Source of the DNA: Candidatus Parcubacteria bacterium
GTDB lineage: Bacteria > Patescibacteriota > Minisyncoccia > JAHIHE01 > JAGLIN01
Reading direction: 5' to 3'
DNA: 43,237 bases
NCBI GenBank assembly: GCA_023132875.1
Contig: JAGLXN010000032.1
Span: 1 to 43,237, forward strand
Shown: positions 1-6,156 of the stretch, one piece after another
How positions within the stretch are numbered: position 1 is the stretch's first letter
Layout of the letters: each line of letters opens with the position of its first letter
Program-made: the position numbers and the translations under genes
The notes under the pieces: generated by a model
What the model saw: only the letters and a program-made list of their open reading frames with translations
Database searches by the model: none
What the model was told of the DNA's origin: nothing

Positions 1-90
1 ATTATCAAGTTTATCAAAAACCGCCCCCTCCTTACCTTTCTCCTAATTTCCAAAGACAATTTCTGTTTATAAAATCTTTTGTAAATAGAA

Positions 91-159
91 ATCTCCACGG
101 AAGATCCCGGGAGATAGAAAGGATTATCTTGTAAAAGGAAAATATCCTAAGATAATCCT
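91..159. other. Two consecutive hairpins upstream of a small gene
   Basis: Two inverted repeats lie back to back. The first pairs ATCTCC (91-96) with GGAGAT (110-115). The second pairs AGGATTATCTT (120-130) perfectly with AAGATAATCCT (149-159). They sit about 100 bases before the small gene at 261 and could be its 5' leader structure, or the end of a transcript that leaves the window to the left. There is no T-run, so neither is a classical terminator. Function unknown. Confidence 0.4.
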
Positions 160-260
160 CTCATAATTCTAATAATGAAATTAAAAAGCAAAAAGATATT
201 TTAATTTTATTTAATCTTGATAAAAAAGATTATTAGAAGCTTGAGGAGGCAGCAATAATA

Positions 261-401
261 ATGAGCGATGAACAAAAAAGCAAAGAAGATATAGGAAAAA
301 ATATAAAAGAACAGCCCACTGCAACAGAGACGTCGATTGCTATTTTTATAGATAAATCAAACGATGATCGTATCGAGGAAAGAAGTCATACATTAAGATA
401 A
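261..401 (+). CDS. Small hydrophilic protein, 46 aa, unknown function
   Basis: The frame runs from ATG 261 to TAA 401 and encodes 46 residues, beginning MSDEQKSKEDIGK and ending RSHTLR. A strong ribosome binding site, GAGGAGG at 243-249, lies 11 bases before the ATG; this is the main reason to believe the gene, since most genes here lack such a site. The product is rich in Lys, Glu, Asp and Ser, has no membrane segment or signal peptide and no motif I recognise. It may be a disordered small protein. The next structured element is the possible attenuator at 466-605. Confidence 0.55.
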   Translation: MSDEQKSKEDIGKNIKEQPTATETSIAIFIDKSNDDRIEERSHTLR

Positions 402-465
402 TGTTTAATTTCTTTTCTTCATTTTTCAAACAAATCAATTTATATATACACCCAAAAAACTAAAA

Positions 466-549
466 ATGAACTTAGCCAATAAACCACAACAAAATATAAT
501 TATCAGCATTATTATTAGCCGCGGGGCTTTGTCCTGTAGGTTGGTTTGA
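466..549 (+). CDS. Possible 27-aa leader peptide with an isoleucine-codon run
   Basis: A short frame, ATG 466 to TGA 547-549, encodes MNLANKPQQN, then three Ile codons, Ser, three more Ile codons (496-516), and ends SRGALSCRLV. It is followed at once by two mutually exclusive hairpins (522-582 and 578-600), the arrangement of an amino-acid attenuator. No ribosome binding site precedes the ATG and Ile codons are common in AT-rich DNA, so translation is unproven. Confidence 0.3.
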   Translation: MNLANKPQQNIIISIIISRGALSCRLV

Positions 550-582
550 TATTTCAAATTTAATCTGCAGAACAAAGTCCCG
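522..582 (+). promoter_or_regulatory. Possible antiterminator hairpin
   Basis: The 18-base arm at 522-539 (CGGGGCTTTGTCCTGTAG) pairs with 565-582 (CTGCAGAACAAAGTCCCG) with one bulge, one mismatch and one G-U pair. A smaller hairpin TTTGA/TCAAA sits in the loop. The 3' arm shares 578-582 with the terminator stem that follows, so only one of the two can form. This suggests regulated termination; what it controls is unclear. Confidence 0.4.
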
Positions 583-605
583 AGTTTCAAAAACTCGGGA
601 TTTTT
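578..605 (+). terminator. Rho-independent terminator
   Basis: TCCCGAGTTT (578-587) pairs perfectly with AAACTCGGGA (591-600) around a three-base loop and is followed directly by TTTTT. It would end transcription from the 261 region, or act as the terminator half of an attenuator in front of the gene at 754. Confidence 0.75.
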
Positions 606-625
606 GTTGTTTGGAAAATATAAAT

Positions 626-692
626 GTCATGGTGAGCTTGTCGAATCATTATCCTTCAACAAGCAGAGCCTGTCCTGAATTTAGTTCAGGAA
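626..692. repeat. Dispersed GTCAT-type repeat with CCTGAA/TTCAGG palindrome
   Basis: Starts GTCATGGTGAGCTTGTCGAA and contains CCTGAA...TTCAGG (673-690). Related GTCAT-starting palindromic repeats lie at 3867-4025, 17184-17260, 25328-25355, 25478-25512 and 34485-34531. Non-coding. Confidence 0.6.
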
Positions 693-753
693 TAGCATTT
701 GTTATCTGAAATAAAAATCAAAAGGTTTGTAAAAAAGCAAGGAGGAACAATTA

Positions 754-942
754 GTGCCAACTGGAATAGATGTAAGTCTGTCCGATATTGAATTTGTAAA
801 TGAACTTGCTGGAGAAATAGGAATAACACTAGAGAAGGAGGAGAGCCCCTTTGGTGTTGATATGATAACTGTTTATCCGTGCGGAAGCGAAGGAAAAAAA
901 CAAGAATTTTTCAATTCTTTTTGGAAAATAAAAAAATATTAG
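754..942 (+). CDS. Small acidic protein, 62 aa, unknown function
   Basis: A 62-residue protein starting at GTG 754 with AGGAGG eight bases upstream (740-745), which decides the start. It begins MPTGIDVSLSDIEFVNELAG and ends with an aromatic, basic tail FFNSFWKIKKY. It has one Cys (YPCGSEGKK), no membrane segment and no recognised domain. It follows the possible attenuator at 466-605 and would be the gene controlled by it if that is real. A bidirectional terminator separates it from the converging gene at 1004. Confidence 0.55.
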   Translation: MPTGIDVSLSDIEFVNELAGEIGITLEKEESPFGVDMITVYPCGSEGKKQEFFNSFWKIKKY

Positions 943-945
943 CCA

Positions 946-1000
946 AAAAAAAAGCGGATTTTCAATTTTATTATTGAGATTCGCCTTTTATTTTTGAATT
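946..1000. terminator. Bidirectional terminator between converging genes
   Basis: An A-run followed by GCGGATTTTCAAT pairs imperfectly with ATTGAGATTCGCC, followed by TTTTATTTTT. With A on the left and T on the right it could stop transcription from both sides. The stem has several mismatches. Confidence 0.55.
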
Positions 1001-1003
1001 TTT

Positions 1004-1273
1004 TCATTTAGTTTTTTTAGGTTCAATATAACTGAAATAACGAATTATAGATCCTTCTATTCTATCCGTTTCAGAACTTATTAACTCTGATTTAATAAGT
1101 TCCGCAAAGCAGCTTCTAATATCTACTATAGACTCCTTGAAATCTCTTTGCTCTCTTACCTCATTTTGCAATCTTTTGGACTCACAAGGACTGTTATCTT
1201 TTAAATATTCCAGTATTATTTTTTTTATCCCCTCCTTCATCTCAGATTCTTTTTTATTGGCTATTATAGCCAC
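1004..1273 (-). CDS. Small winged-helix-like protein of unknown function
   Basis: Up to 89 residues, helical and charged, with a middle segment (KRLQNEVREQRDF) followed by a possible beta wing (GSIIRYFSYIEP). This layout recalls small winged-helix DNA-binding proteins, but I cannot name a family. The start is unsettled. GTG 1273 overlaps the ribosome binding site AAGGAGG (complement of 1273-1279), so it is too close to use. Properly spaced codons are ATA at 1267 or 1264; the first ATG is at 1240 (residue 12). A good minus-strand promoter (1286-1315) lies immediately upstream and would give a transcript beginning almost at the binding site. Confidence 0.6.
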   Translation of the reverse strand: MAIIANKKESEMKEGIKKIILEYLKDNSPCESKRLQNEVREQRDFKESIVDIRSCFAELIKSELISSETDRIEGSIIRYFSYIEPKKTK

Positions 1274-1285
1274 CTCCTTATCTAA

Positions 1286-1315
1286 ATATTATCAGAAAAT
1301 GAATTGCCCTGTCAA
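1286..1315 (-). promoter_or_regulatory. Promoter of the 1004-1273 gene
   Basis: On the minus strand TTGACA (1315-1310) is followed after 18 bases by TAATAT (1291-1286). The expected start of transcription is near 1279, next to the AAGGAGG ribosome binding site. Confidence 0.65.
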
Positions 1316-1359
1316 TTTTACATATTTCTTCCAATTCCATTTTTTAAAACTCAAAATAA

Positions 1360-1389
1360 TTGGGAAAATTTGGCTTAAGATGATATAAT
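1360..1389 (+). promoter_or_regulatory. Promoter of the SpoIIM-like gene
   Basis: TTGGGA (1360-1365), an 18-base spacer, then a perfect TATAAT (1384-1389). Transcription would start near 1396, about 37 bases before the ATG at 1433. Confidence 0.6.
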
Positions 1390-1432
1390 TTGGTCAGGAG
1401 ATAAATTCATACAATTTACCCGCATTAACTTT

Positions 1433-2020
1433 ATGGAATATTTAAAAGAAGCTAGGCAGTATTTATACGGCTTAAAGAAATATATCTTATTTTCTTCGTA
1501 TGTTTTTATTATTGCGGTTTTCTGCGGATATGTCATTGCGCAAAATTATCCGTCAGAAACACAAATGCTTATTGAAGAAATGAAATCAATGTTTCTGTTT
1601 GAAGAAGAAGTTACTTCTTTGCAGCTTTTTTTCTTTATTTTTGAAAATAACGTCAGCAAGCTTTTTGTAATATTACCGCTTGGGATCTTCGCGGGACTAA
1701 TTCCGCTTTTGTCTGTTTTTGCTAATGGACTAATTTTAGGTGTTTTTGCTCAAGTTGTGTCAGGAGAAATATCATGGATTTTTTTCTTTCTTGGAATCAT
1801 ACCTCATGGTATTATTGAGATTCCAGTTTTAATTATCTCTTCCGCAATTGGCATAAGAATTGGAAAAGTCGCAGTTTGGAGATTATTCAGCAGAAAAGAA
1901 AGTCTTAAAGAGGAATTCATAAAAGCTTTGAAATTTTTTGTTTTAATTCTTATCCCGTTATTGTTTGTTGCAGCATTGATCGAGGCTTTTCTGACAACTC
2001 TATTATTGGAGATGGTCTAA
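1433..2020 (+). CDS. SpoIIM/DUF95-family membrane protein
   Basis: A 195-residue integral membrane protein with about five hydrophobic segments (roughly residues 18-37, 75-95, 97-112, 114-140 and 166-190). The family signature is visible: an FENNV segment (70-74) before helix 2, and the helix-4 motif with PHGIIEIP near residues 124-131, followed by a Gly-rich turn (GIRIG). This family includes the stage II sporulation protein M of Firmicutes, where it acts in septal peptidoglycan remodelling. In non-sporulating organisms its role is not known, so only family membership is claimed. The length fits the family. The gene stands alone with its own promoter, followed by tRNA-Ala. Confidence 0.85.
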   Translation: MEYLKEARQYLYGLKKYILFSSYVFIIAVFCGYVIAQNYPSETQMLIEEMKSMFLFEEEVTSLQLFFFIFENNVSKLFVILPLGIFAGLIPLLSVFANGLILGVFAQVVSGEISWIFFFLGIIPHGIIEIPVLIISSAIGIRIGKVAVWRLFSRKESLKEEFIKALKFFVLILIPLLFVAALIEAFLTTLLLEMV

Positions 2021-2048
2021 TTTATTTCATTTTATATTTGCAAATATT

Positions 2049-2082
2049 TTGTTTAAATGTTTAAATGCTTATATGTTAAAAT
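2049..2082 (+). promoter_or_regulatory. Promoter of tRNA-Ala(CGC), built from TTAAATG-type repeats
   Basis: TTGTTT (2049-2054), 17 bases, then TATGTT (2072-2077); alternatively TAAAAT (2077-2082) lies six bases before the tRNA 5' end. The sequence GTTTAAATGTTTAAATG is a short tandem repeat of the kind found before several genes here. Confidence 0.5.
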
Positions 2083-2088
2083 GATTCC

Positions 2089-2159
2089 GGGCTCATAGTA
2101 AAACGGTATTACACGGCATTCGCATTGCTGAGTTCTGGGTTCGATTCCCAGTGAGTCCA
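2089..2159 (+). tRNA. tRNA-Ala (anticodon CGC)
   Basis: A full cloverleaf folds. The acceptor GGGCTCA pairs with TGAGTCC and contains the G3:U70 pair that identifies alanine tRNAs. The D arm is GTAA/TTAC, the anticodon stem CGGCA/TGCTG with loop TTCGCAT (anticodon CGC, 2121-2123), and the T arm CTGGG/CCCAG with loop TTCGATT. It is 71 bases long and the discriminator A is not followed by CCA, so the end must be added by the enzyme at 4174-5631. Two repeat units just downstream copy parts of a tRNA 3' end. Confidence 0.9.
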
Positions 2160-2189
2160 CAATTATATTCTTCACTCAAAATAGTGAGA

Positions 2190-2320
2190 GTTCTCAGCCC
2201 ATGGCTGACCCGCCACGGGCGGGGATTCTCGCCGGGTCCACCTTTACATTTTCATTATAATAATGAGGGTTCTCAGCCCATGGCTGACCCGCCACGGGCG
2301 GGGATTCCCAGTGAGTCCAC
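2190..2320 (+). repeat. Two 52-bp palindromic units carrying tRNA 3' ends
   Basis: Unit 1 is 2190-2241 and unit 2 is 2269-2320. Both begin GTTCT, contain two adjoining palindromes (CAGCC...GGCTG and CCCGCC...GGGCGG) and end in ATTC plus a tRNA-like 3' end. Unit 2 ends ATTCCCAGTGAGTCCAC, identical to the 3' end of the tRNA-Ala just upstream. Unit 1 ends ATTCTCGCCGGGTCCAC, which would fit a different tRNA. The palindromes occupy the position of the T loop. Confidence 0.75.
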
Positions 2321-2428
2321 AGAGTTTATTTTTTTCATAAAAAGAGTATAATAAATATAGCTTCTTTGGGTTGTAGTTTTTAGACAATAAAAATTAGGTA
2401 TTAAAGACACGAATGCAAAGCTCTTCTG

Positions 2429-2527
2429 GGTGACGGGCACCTCGAATATATTCAATAGGCTGAAAATTATGCTCTTTATTAAATATCTTGATATTAAAAG
2501 AACAAAATATAAGAGGTGCCCGTCACC
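2429..2527. repeat. REP-like pair in inverted orientation
   Basis: GGTGACGGGCACCTC (2429-2443) is repeated as a perfect inverted copy at 2513-2527, 69 bases away. Each arm is itself a small GGTG/CACC hairpin, so the unit resembles two REP hairpins facing each other, as in BIME elements. It lies just before nth; a longer reading of nth would start inside it and is not supported. Confidence 0.65.
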
Positions 2528-2605
2528 GTAGCGTATATTGAAATTCCGCACATTAAACTAAAATGTTCATACTTAAAGAATTTTATAACTTTTAATACTT
2601 TATCT

Positions 2606-3250
2606 ATGCCAGAAAAAAAACAAAGAGTAAAAAAAATTATAACTCTTTTAAGTAAAAAATATAAAAATCCCAAAACGGCTTTGAATTATAAAACTCCGCA
2701 TGAGCTTTTGGTCGCGACAATGCTTTCCGCACAATGCACAGACAAAAGGGTTAATGAAGTAACGAAAGATCTATTCAAAAAATATAAAAAGGTGAAAGAT
2801 TACGCGCAAGTTAGCGCTGAAGAATTTGAAAAAGATATAAGAACAACCGGATTTTTTAGAAACAAGGCAAAAAACATAGTTGAGTCTTCAAAAATAATAA
2901 TGGGAAAATTTCACTCAAAAATTCCAGATACTATGGAAAAATTGATTATGCTCCCAGGGGTCGCGAGAAAAACCGCTAATGTCGTCCTTTCGGAAGTATT
3001 TGGAAAAAATGATGGAATAGCAGTTGATACTCATGTCAGAAGGCTTTCGCAAAGACTTGGCTTATCTGAAAATTCAGATCCTGAAAAAATTGAAAAAGAT
3101 TTAATGGAAATTACAGATAAAAAAAACTGGAAGAAAGTTTCCAACCTTTTAATTTCACATGGCAGAACGATCTGCGCGGCTCGCAATCCAAAATGTAAAG
3201 CTTGTATTCTAAACAAAGATTGTCCATCGGCTTTTAGTTTTGAAAATTAA
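2606..3250 (+). CDS. nth: Endonuclease III, DNA glycosylase/AP lyase
   Basis: Base-excision repair enzyme that removes oxidised pyrimidines and cuts at the abasic site. From ATG 2606 it is 214 residues, the usual length. The helix-hairpin-helix LPGVARKTANVV carries the catalytic Lys122, and VDTHVRR carries the catalytic Asp141. The 4Fe-4S cluster ligands are C190, C197, C200 and C206 in the family spacing C-x6-C-x2-C-x5-C. The frame is open back to 2516, but that part lies in the REP-like repeat, while ATG 2606 matches family N termini and has a TAATAC box seven bases before it. The rubrerythrin-like gene follows after 14 bases and is probably co-transcribed. Confidence 0.93.
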   Translation: MPEKKQRVKKIITLLSKKYKNPKTALNYKTPHELLVATMLSAQCTDKRVNEVTKDLFKKYKKVKDYAQVSAEEFEKDIRTTGFFRNKAKNIVESSKIIMGKFHSKIPDTMEKLIMLPGVARKTANVVLSEVFGKNDGIAVDTHVRRLSQRLGLSENSDPEKIEKDLMEITDKKNWKKVSNLLISHGRTICAARNPKCKACILNKDCPSAFSFEN

Positions 3251-3264
3251 CTTTTAATAAAAAA

Positions 3265-3801
3265 ATGCTTGAAACATATAGTCTAAACATTTTTAGATGC
3301 AAACTTTGTTCGGAAGTGATCTTTGCCGAACACAAATCATCTACTTGTCCTTTTTGCGGCGCGCATGACGATTATTTAGTCCGCGCTCAGGACTGGAAAG
3401 ACGAAAATGATATTAATAATCTTTCCAAAATTTCAAGAGAGAATCTTGAAAAAGCAATGGAATTAGAGCTTGAAAACGCAAAATTTTATAGATGCGCCAT
3501 GTCTTACGCGCAAGACGCGGAAAATAAATCAATTTTTCAAAATCTTGCAAAGATTGAAATGGAACATGCTTTCTTAATTTCAAAGGTCCTGAAAAAACCC
3601 AGATCAGACATAAGTATGCAGGATATTTGTTTTCGTCTTGATAATGAAAATGTAAAAAACTCGCTTGAACTTGAAGAAAAAACAAAAGAATTTTATGTGA
3701 AAGCTTATAACCAGGCAACGGAACCGCGAGTAAAAGAAATATTTTTCGGGTTGATAGAGGCAGAAGGAGATCATATAGAGTTGCTTAAGGAAAGAATGTA
3801 A
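3265..3801 (+). CDS. Rubrerythrin-like protein with N-terminal zinc ribbon
   Basis: 178 residues. An N-terminal rubredoxin/zinc-ribbon knuckle has two Cys pairs (CKLC at 12-15 and CPFC at 28-31). A four-helix ferritin-like domain follows with the di-iron motifs expected of the family: ELE in helix 1, EMEH in helix 2, ELEEKT in helix 3 and EAEGDH in helix 4. Rubrerythrins reduce peroxide in anaerobes; the rubredoxin domain is usually C-terminal, so this is the reversed arrangement. It sits 14 bases after nth, which groups DNA oxidation repair with peroxide defence, and it ends at a terminator. An electron donor is not visible here. Confidence 0.8.
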   Translation: MLETYSLNIFRCKLCSEVIFAEHKSSTCPFCGAHDDYLVRAQDWKDENDINNLSKISRENLEKAMELELENAKFYRCAMSYAQDAENKSIFQNLAKIEMEHAFLISKVLKKPRSDISMQDICFRLDNENVKNSLELEEKTKEFYVKAYNQATEPRVKEIFFGLIEAEGDHIELLKERM

Positions 3802-3827
3802 GATAAGGAGTTGGAATTGTAAATTTT

Positions 3828-3852
3828 AAAAAGAGCTTTTAGCTTTTTTTTT
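3828..3852 (+). terminator. Rho-independent terminator after the rubrerythrin-like gene
   Basis: AAAAAGAGCT pairs with AGCTTTTTTT around a TTT loop, with one G-U pair, and runs into T residues. Confidence 0.6.
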
Positions 3853-3866
3853 ATATTTTTAGACTG

Positions 3867-4025
3867 TAGAAGAACACTTTTGTCATCTCGAAAGAGTGAT
3901 AACGACTAAGAGATCTATAAGCTAAACAAGTCTCACCTAAACCTTTCTTATTTCTGGCATAGTATAGTTCACAGATTTCTCACCCTATCGGGTTCGAAAT
4001 GACAGCTATAAAAAGTATTCTTCTA
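3867..4025. repeat. MITE-like 159-bp repeat with inverted ends
   Basis: The ends are imperfect inverted copies: TAGAAGAACACTTTTGTCAT at the left and the complement of TAGAAGAATACTTTTTATAG then CTGTCAT at the right. About 50 bases of the right half recur in opposite orientation at 17184-17235, including CCCGATAGGGTGAGAAA. It fills the 372-bp gap between two genes. No open frame is supported here. Confidence 0.7.
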
Positions 4026-4173
4026 TATTCTAATTTTATGTGAAGTTTTAAATTACGAAATGCTTAGAAATAAATTTTTATATAAAATACTGCCGTTAAA
4101 AAAGTTTAGACTTGTATTGCTCTTTATAAAAAACCTAAGAAGCTAAGAAGCTGCAATCTAAAAAGCTAGCTAG

Positions 4174-5631
4174 CTATTTCACCCAAAATTTCTTTTTATC
4201 TTTTAAATCTTCTTCTTCCTTTTTTTCTTTAATAATTTTTTCGCTTTTTTTAATTTCTTCTTCTGATAGTTTACTTAATTCTTCTACTCTCTTTTCAAGA
4301 TATTCTTTTGTATTTTTGTCTGGCTCTTCAATGACTTCAGATAAAAGAACTTTTAAGATTGCTCCGATTTTTGGACCTGGTTTTGTATTCAAAATTTTCA
4401 TAATATCCTGCCCATTCACTTTAAGCATCTTGGCTGATACGGGATCCTTGCTTACTTTTTCAATTAAATATTCAAGATGGCGCAATTTATACGGCTTTGC
4501 CTTAGGCACTCCGCTTCCAAGGCGATCAGCTATCCGAAGATCCATCAAGTCTTTCAGATTTTCTTTGCCAGTTCTCCTGATAAGCCTTCGAACGCCAGCT
4601 TCTGAAACTTCGTCAACATTATAATAAAACATGTGATTTTTAACAAGAAGCGACACTTTTTCAATCGTCTTATTTGAAAATTTTAGGCGAGTAAGTATTT
4701 TTCTCGCGAATTTTGCGCCTACAAGATCATGATTATAAAAAGTGCTATCAGGTCCAATCCCCGCTTTTGTCTGAGGTTTGGCGATATCATGAAAAAGCGC
4801 GGCCAAACGCACTTCAAGTTTTTTACTCGGACAGTGTTTTAAAGACAAAATCAAATGCTCGTAAATAGTATAGATATGATGGCGATTTTGGCTTACTCCA
4901 ATGCCCTTTTCAAGCTCAGGAACTATAAAACTTAATAATCCGGAAACGCGGAGAAATTCAATGCCTTCATACGCCCTGTCTGACAAAATTATTTTCTCAA
5001 ATTCGTCTCTAATTCTTTCTTGAGAAATAAATTTTAAAAGACTGTTGTTTTTTTGAATAGCCTTAAATGTATTTTTTTCAATTTCAAATCCAAGCTGCGA
5101 TGAAAAACGAATTGCCCGAAGCATTCTAAGAGCATCTTCGTTAAATCTCGCGCCAGGATCACCAACAGCTCTTATAATTTTACTCTTCAAATCCTCCCGC
5201 CCGCCGAATAAATCAATGATTTCATAATTCTTGATTCTTGATTCTTGATTCTTGATTCTTAATGCCATTGCATTCACTGTAAAATCCCGTCTTGCCAAAT
5301 CTTCTTCCAAGCTCGGTGTAAATTTGATCGCGTCCGGATGGCGCTTGTCGCTATAACCGACATCAATTCTATAAGTCGTGATTTCAACATTTTTTAAGCT
5401 TTCATCTTTCGCGTCTTTATTAATAACCGTAACCGTGCCGAATTTGTTATTATAAAAACTTTCCGGAAATACTTTCTGAATTTCCTCCGGTTTGGCATTT
5501 GTAGTTACATCCCAGTCTTTCGGCATTTTTTCAAGCAAAAAATCGCGCACAGGACCGCCCACAACATAAGCCTCAAATCCGCTTTTTTCAAGTTTTTCTA
5601 TAATAGATCGTATTTCTTTTGGTATATTCAT
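4174..5631 (-). CDS. cca: CCA-adding tRNA nucleotidyltransferase with HD domain
   Basis: Adds CCA to tRNA 3' ends without a template; needed here because none of the four tRNA genes encodes CCA. The class II nucleotidyltransferase head has GGPVRD (25-30), the catalytic pair in DWD (Asp39, Asp41) and RRDFTVNAMA (114-123). The neck contains RMLRAIRF (169-176). An HD domain follows with LFHDIAKP (His281, Asp282), and the C terminus is Lys/Glu-rich. Between NAMAL and EIIDLFGG a 10-residue stretch IKNQESRIKN is encoded by a 7-base tandem repeat (5227-5262), an insertion not usual in the family. The gene stands alone; a weak AGCTAGCTAGCT hairpin with T-run overlaps its stop. Confidence 0.93.
   Translation of the reverse strand: MNIPKEIRSIIEKLEKSGFEAYVVGGPVRDFLLEKMPKDWDVTTNAKPEEIQKVFPESFYNNKFGTVTVINKDAKDESLKNVEITTYRIDVGYSDKRHPDAIKFTPSLEEDLARRDFTVNAMALRIKNQESRIKNYEIIDLFGGREDLKSKIIRAVGDPGARFNEDALRMLRAIRFSSQLGFEIEKNTFKAIQKNNSLLKFISQERIRDEFEKIILSDRAYEGIEFLRVSGLLSFIVPELEKGIGVSQNRHHIYTIYEHLILSLKHCPSKKLEVRLAALFHDIAKPQTKAGIGPDSTFYNHDLVGAKFARKILTRLKFSNKTIEKVSLLVKNHMFYYNVDEVSEAGVRRLIRRTGKENLKDLMDLRIADRLGSGVPKAKPYKLRHLEYLIEKVSKDPVSAKMLKVNGQDIMKILNTKPGPKIGAILKVLLSEVIEEPDKNTKEYLEKRVEELSKLSEEEIKKSEKIIKEKKEEEDLKDKKKFWVK
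5227..5262. repeat. In-frame 7-base tandem repeat inside cca
   Basis: The unit TTGATTC is repeated almost five times. On the coding strand it gives IKNQESRIKN, with the SRIKN motif partly duplicated. It sits in a loop between strands of the nucleotidyltransferase head. Confidence 0.8.
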
Positions 5632-5654
5632 GATTCTAGTTTAACATAGATATA

Positions 5655-5770
5655 GCGTGTAACGCAAAACGTGTAACGTGTAACACAATTTTTTCTTTAT
5701 TAATTTTCTCTGAACCACAAAACAACACTCTTTGTCATTGACATTTCATAATTCATAATTCATAATTCAT
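5655..5770. repeat. Intergenic tandem repeats of two types
   Basis: CGTGTAACG units occupy 5655-5687 and AATTCAT units 5743-5770. Similar CGTGTAACG units recur at 16249-16274, and AATTCAT units at 16361-16379, 29461-29520 and 34276-34330. Non-coding. Confidence 0.7.
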
Positions 5771-5787
5771 TTCTCTGAATACATAAG

Positions 5788-5816
5788 TTGACTTACTATA
5801 AAACATTCTGTTATAT
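5788..5816 (+). promoter_or_regulatory. Promoter of the tRNA-Arg/tRNA-Ala pair
   Basis: TTGACT (5788-5793), a 17-base spacer, then TTATAT (5811-5816). Transcription would begin near 5823, about 29 bases before tRNA-Arg. Confidence 0.65.
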
Positions 5817-5851
5817 TTAATAAGCAAAACAAACTTAGTATCATAATATCC

Positions 5852-5923
5852 GTCCTCGTAGTTCAACGGATAGAACAAGAGCCTCCTAAGCTCTAGATGC
5901 AGGTTCGATTCCTGCCGAGGACA
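5852..5923 (+). tRNA. tRNA-Arg (anticodon CCT)
   Basis: A 72-base cloverleaf. The acceptor GTCCTCG pairs with CGAGGAC, the anticodon stem is AGAGC/GCTCT, and the loop CTCCTAA holds anticodon CCT (5885-5887), reading AGG. The T arm is GCAGG/CCTGC with loop TTCGATT. No CCA is encoded. It is 31 bases before tRNA-Ala(GGC) and probably shares its promoter. Confidence 0.93.
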
Positions 5924-5954
5924 CAGAATCATATTAAAATGTTAACATGATTAC

Positions 5955-6028
5955 GGGCCATTAGCTCAGTTGGCTAGAGCGCTTCCATGGCATGGAAGAG
6001 GTCAAGGGTTCAAGTCCCTTATGGTCCA
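5955..6028 (+). tRNA. tRNA-Ala (anticodon GGC)
   Basis: A 74-base cloverleaf. The acceptor GGGCCAT pairs with ATGGTCC and includes the alanine G3:U70 pair. The anticodon stem CTTCC/GGAAG encloses ATGGCAT with anticodon GGC (5989-5991). The T arm is AAGGG/CCCTT. No CCA is encoded. Confidence 0.93.
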
Positions 6029-6156
6029 CTAAAAATATAACCATTACTAACAAGGCAATATTTGTTATAATGAAAGCATTAATTTATGTTTGAATAATTT
6101 ATTTTTATAATGTGAAAAATATAAATAAATTTCAATAATTATTAACTTATTTTATT

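Noticed and set aside
1-45. Possible minus-strand gene running off the left edge, with AAGGAGG followed by TTG.
   Set aside because: The visible coding part is only a few codons, so neither the frame nor the product can be judged.
1137-1388. 83-residue plus-strand frame opposite the gene at 1004.
   Set aside because: It is antisense to a better supported gene with promoter and ribosome binding site and has a low-complexity product.
2151-2551. Open frames across the tRNA-Ala end and the palindromic units on both strands.
   Set aside because: They translate repeats and a tRNA 3' end and have no ribosome binding site.
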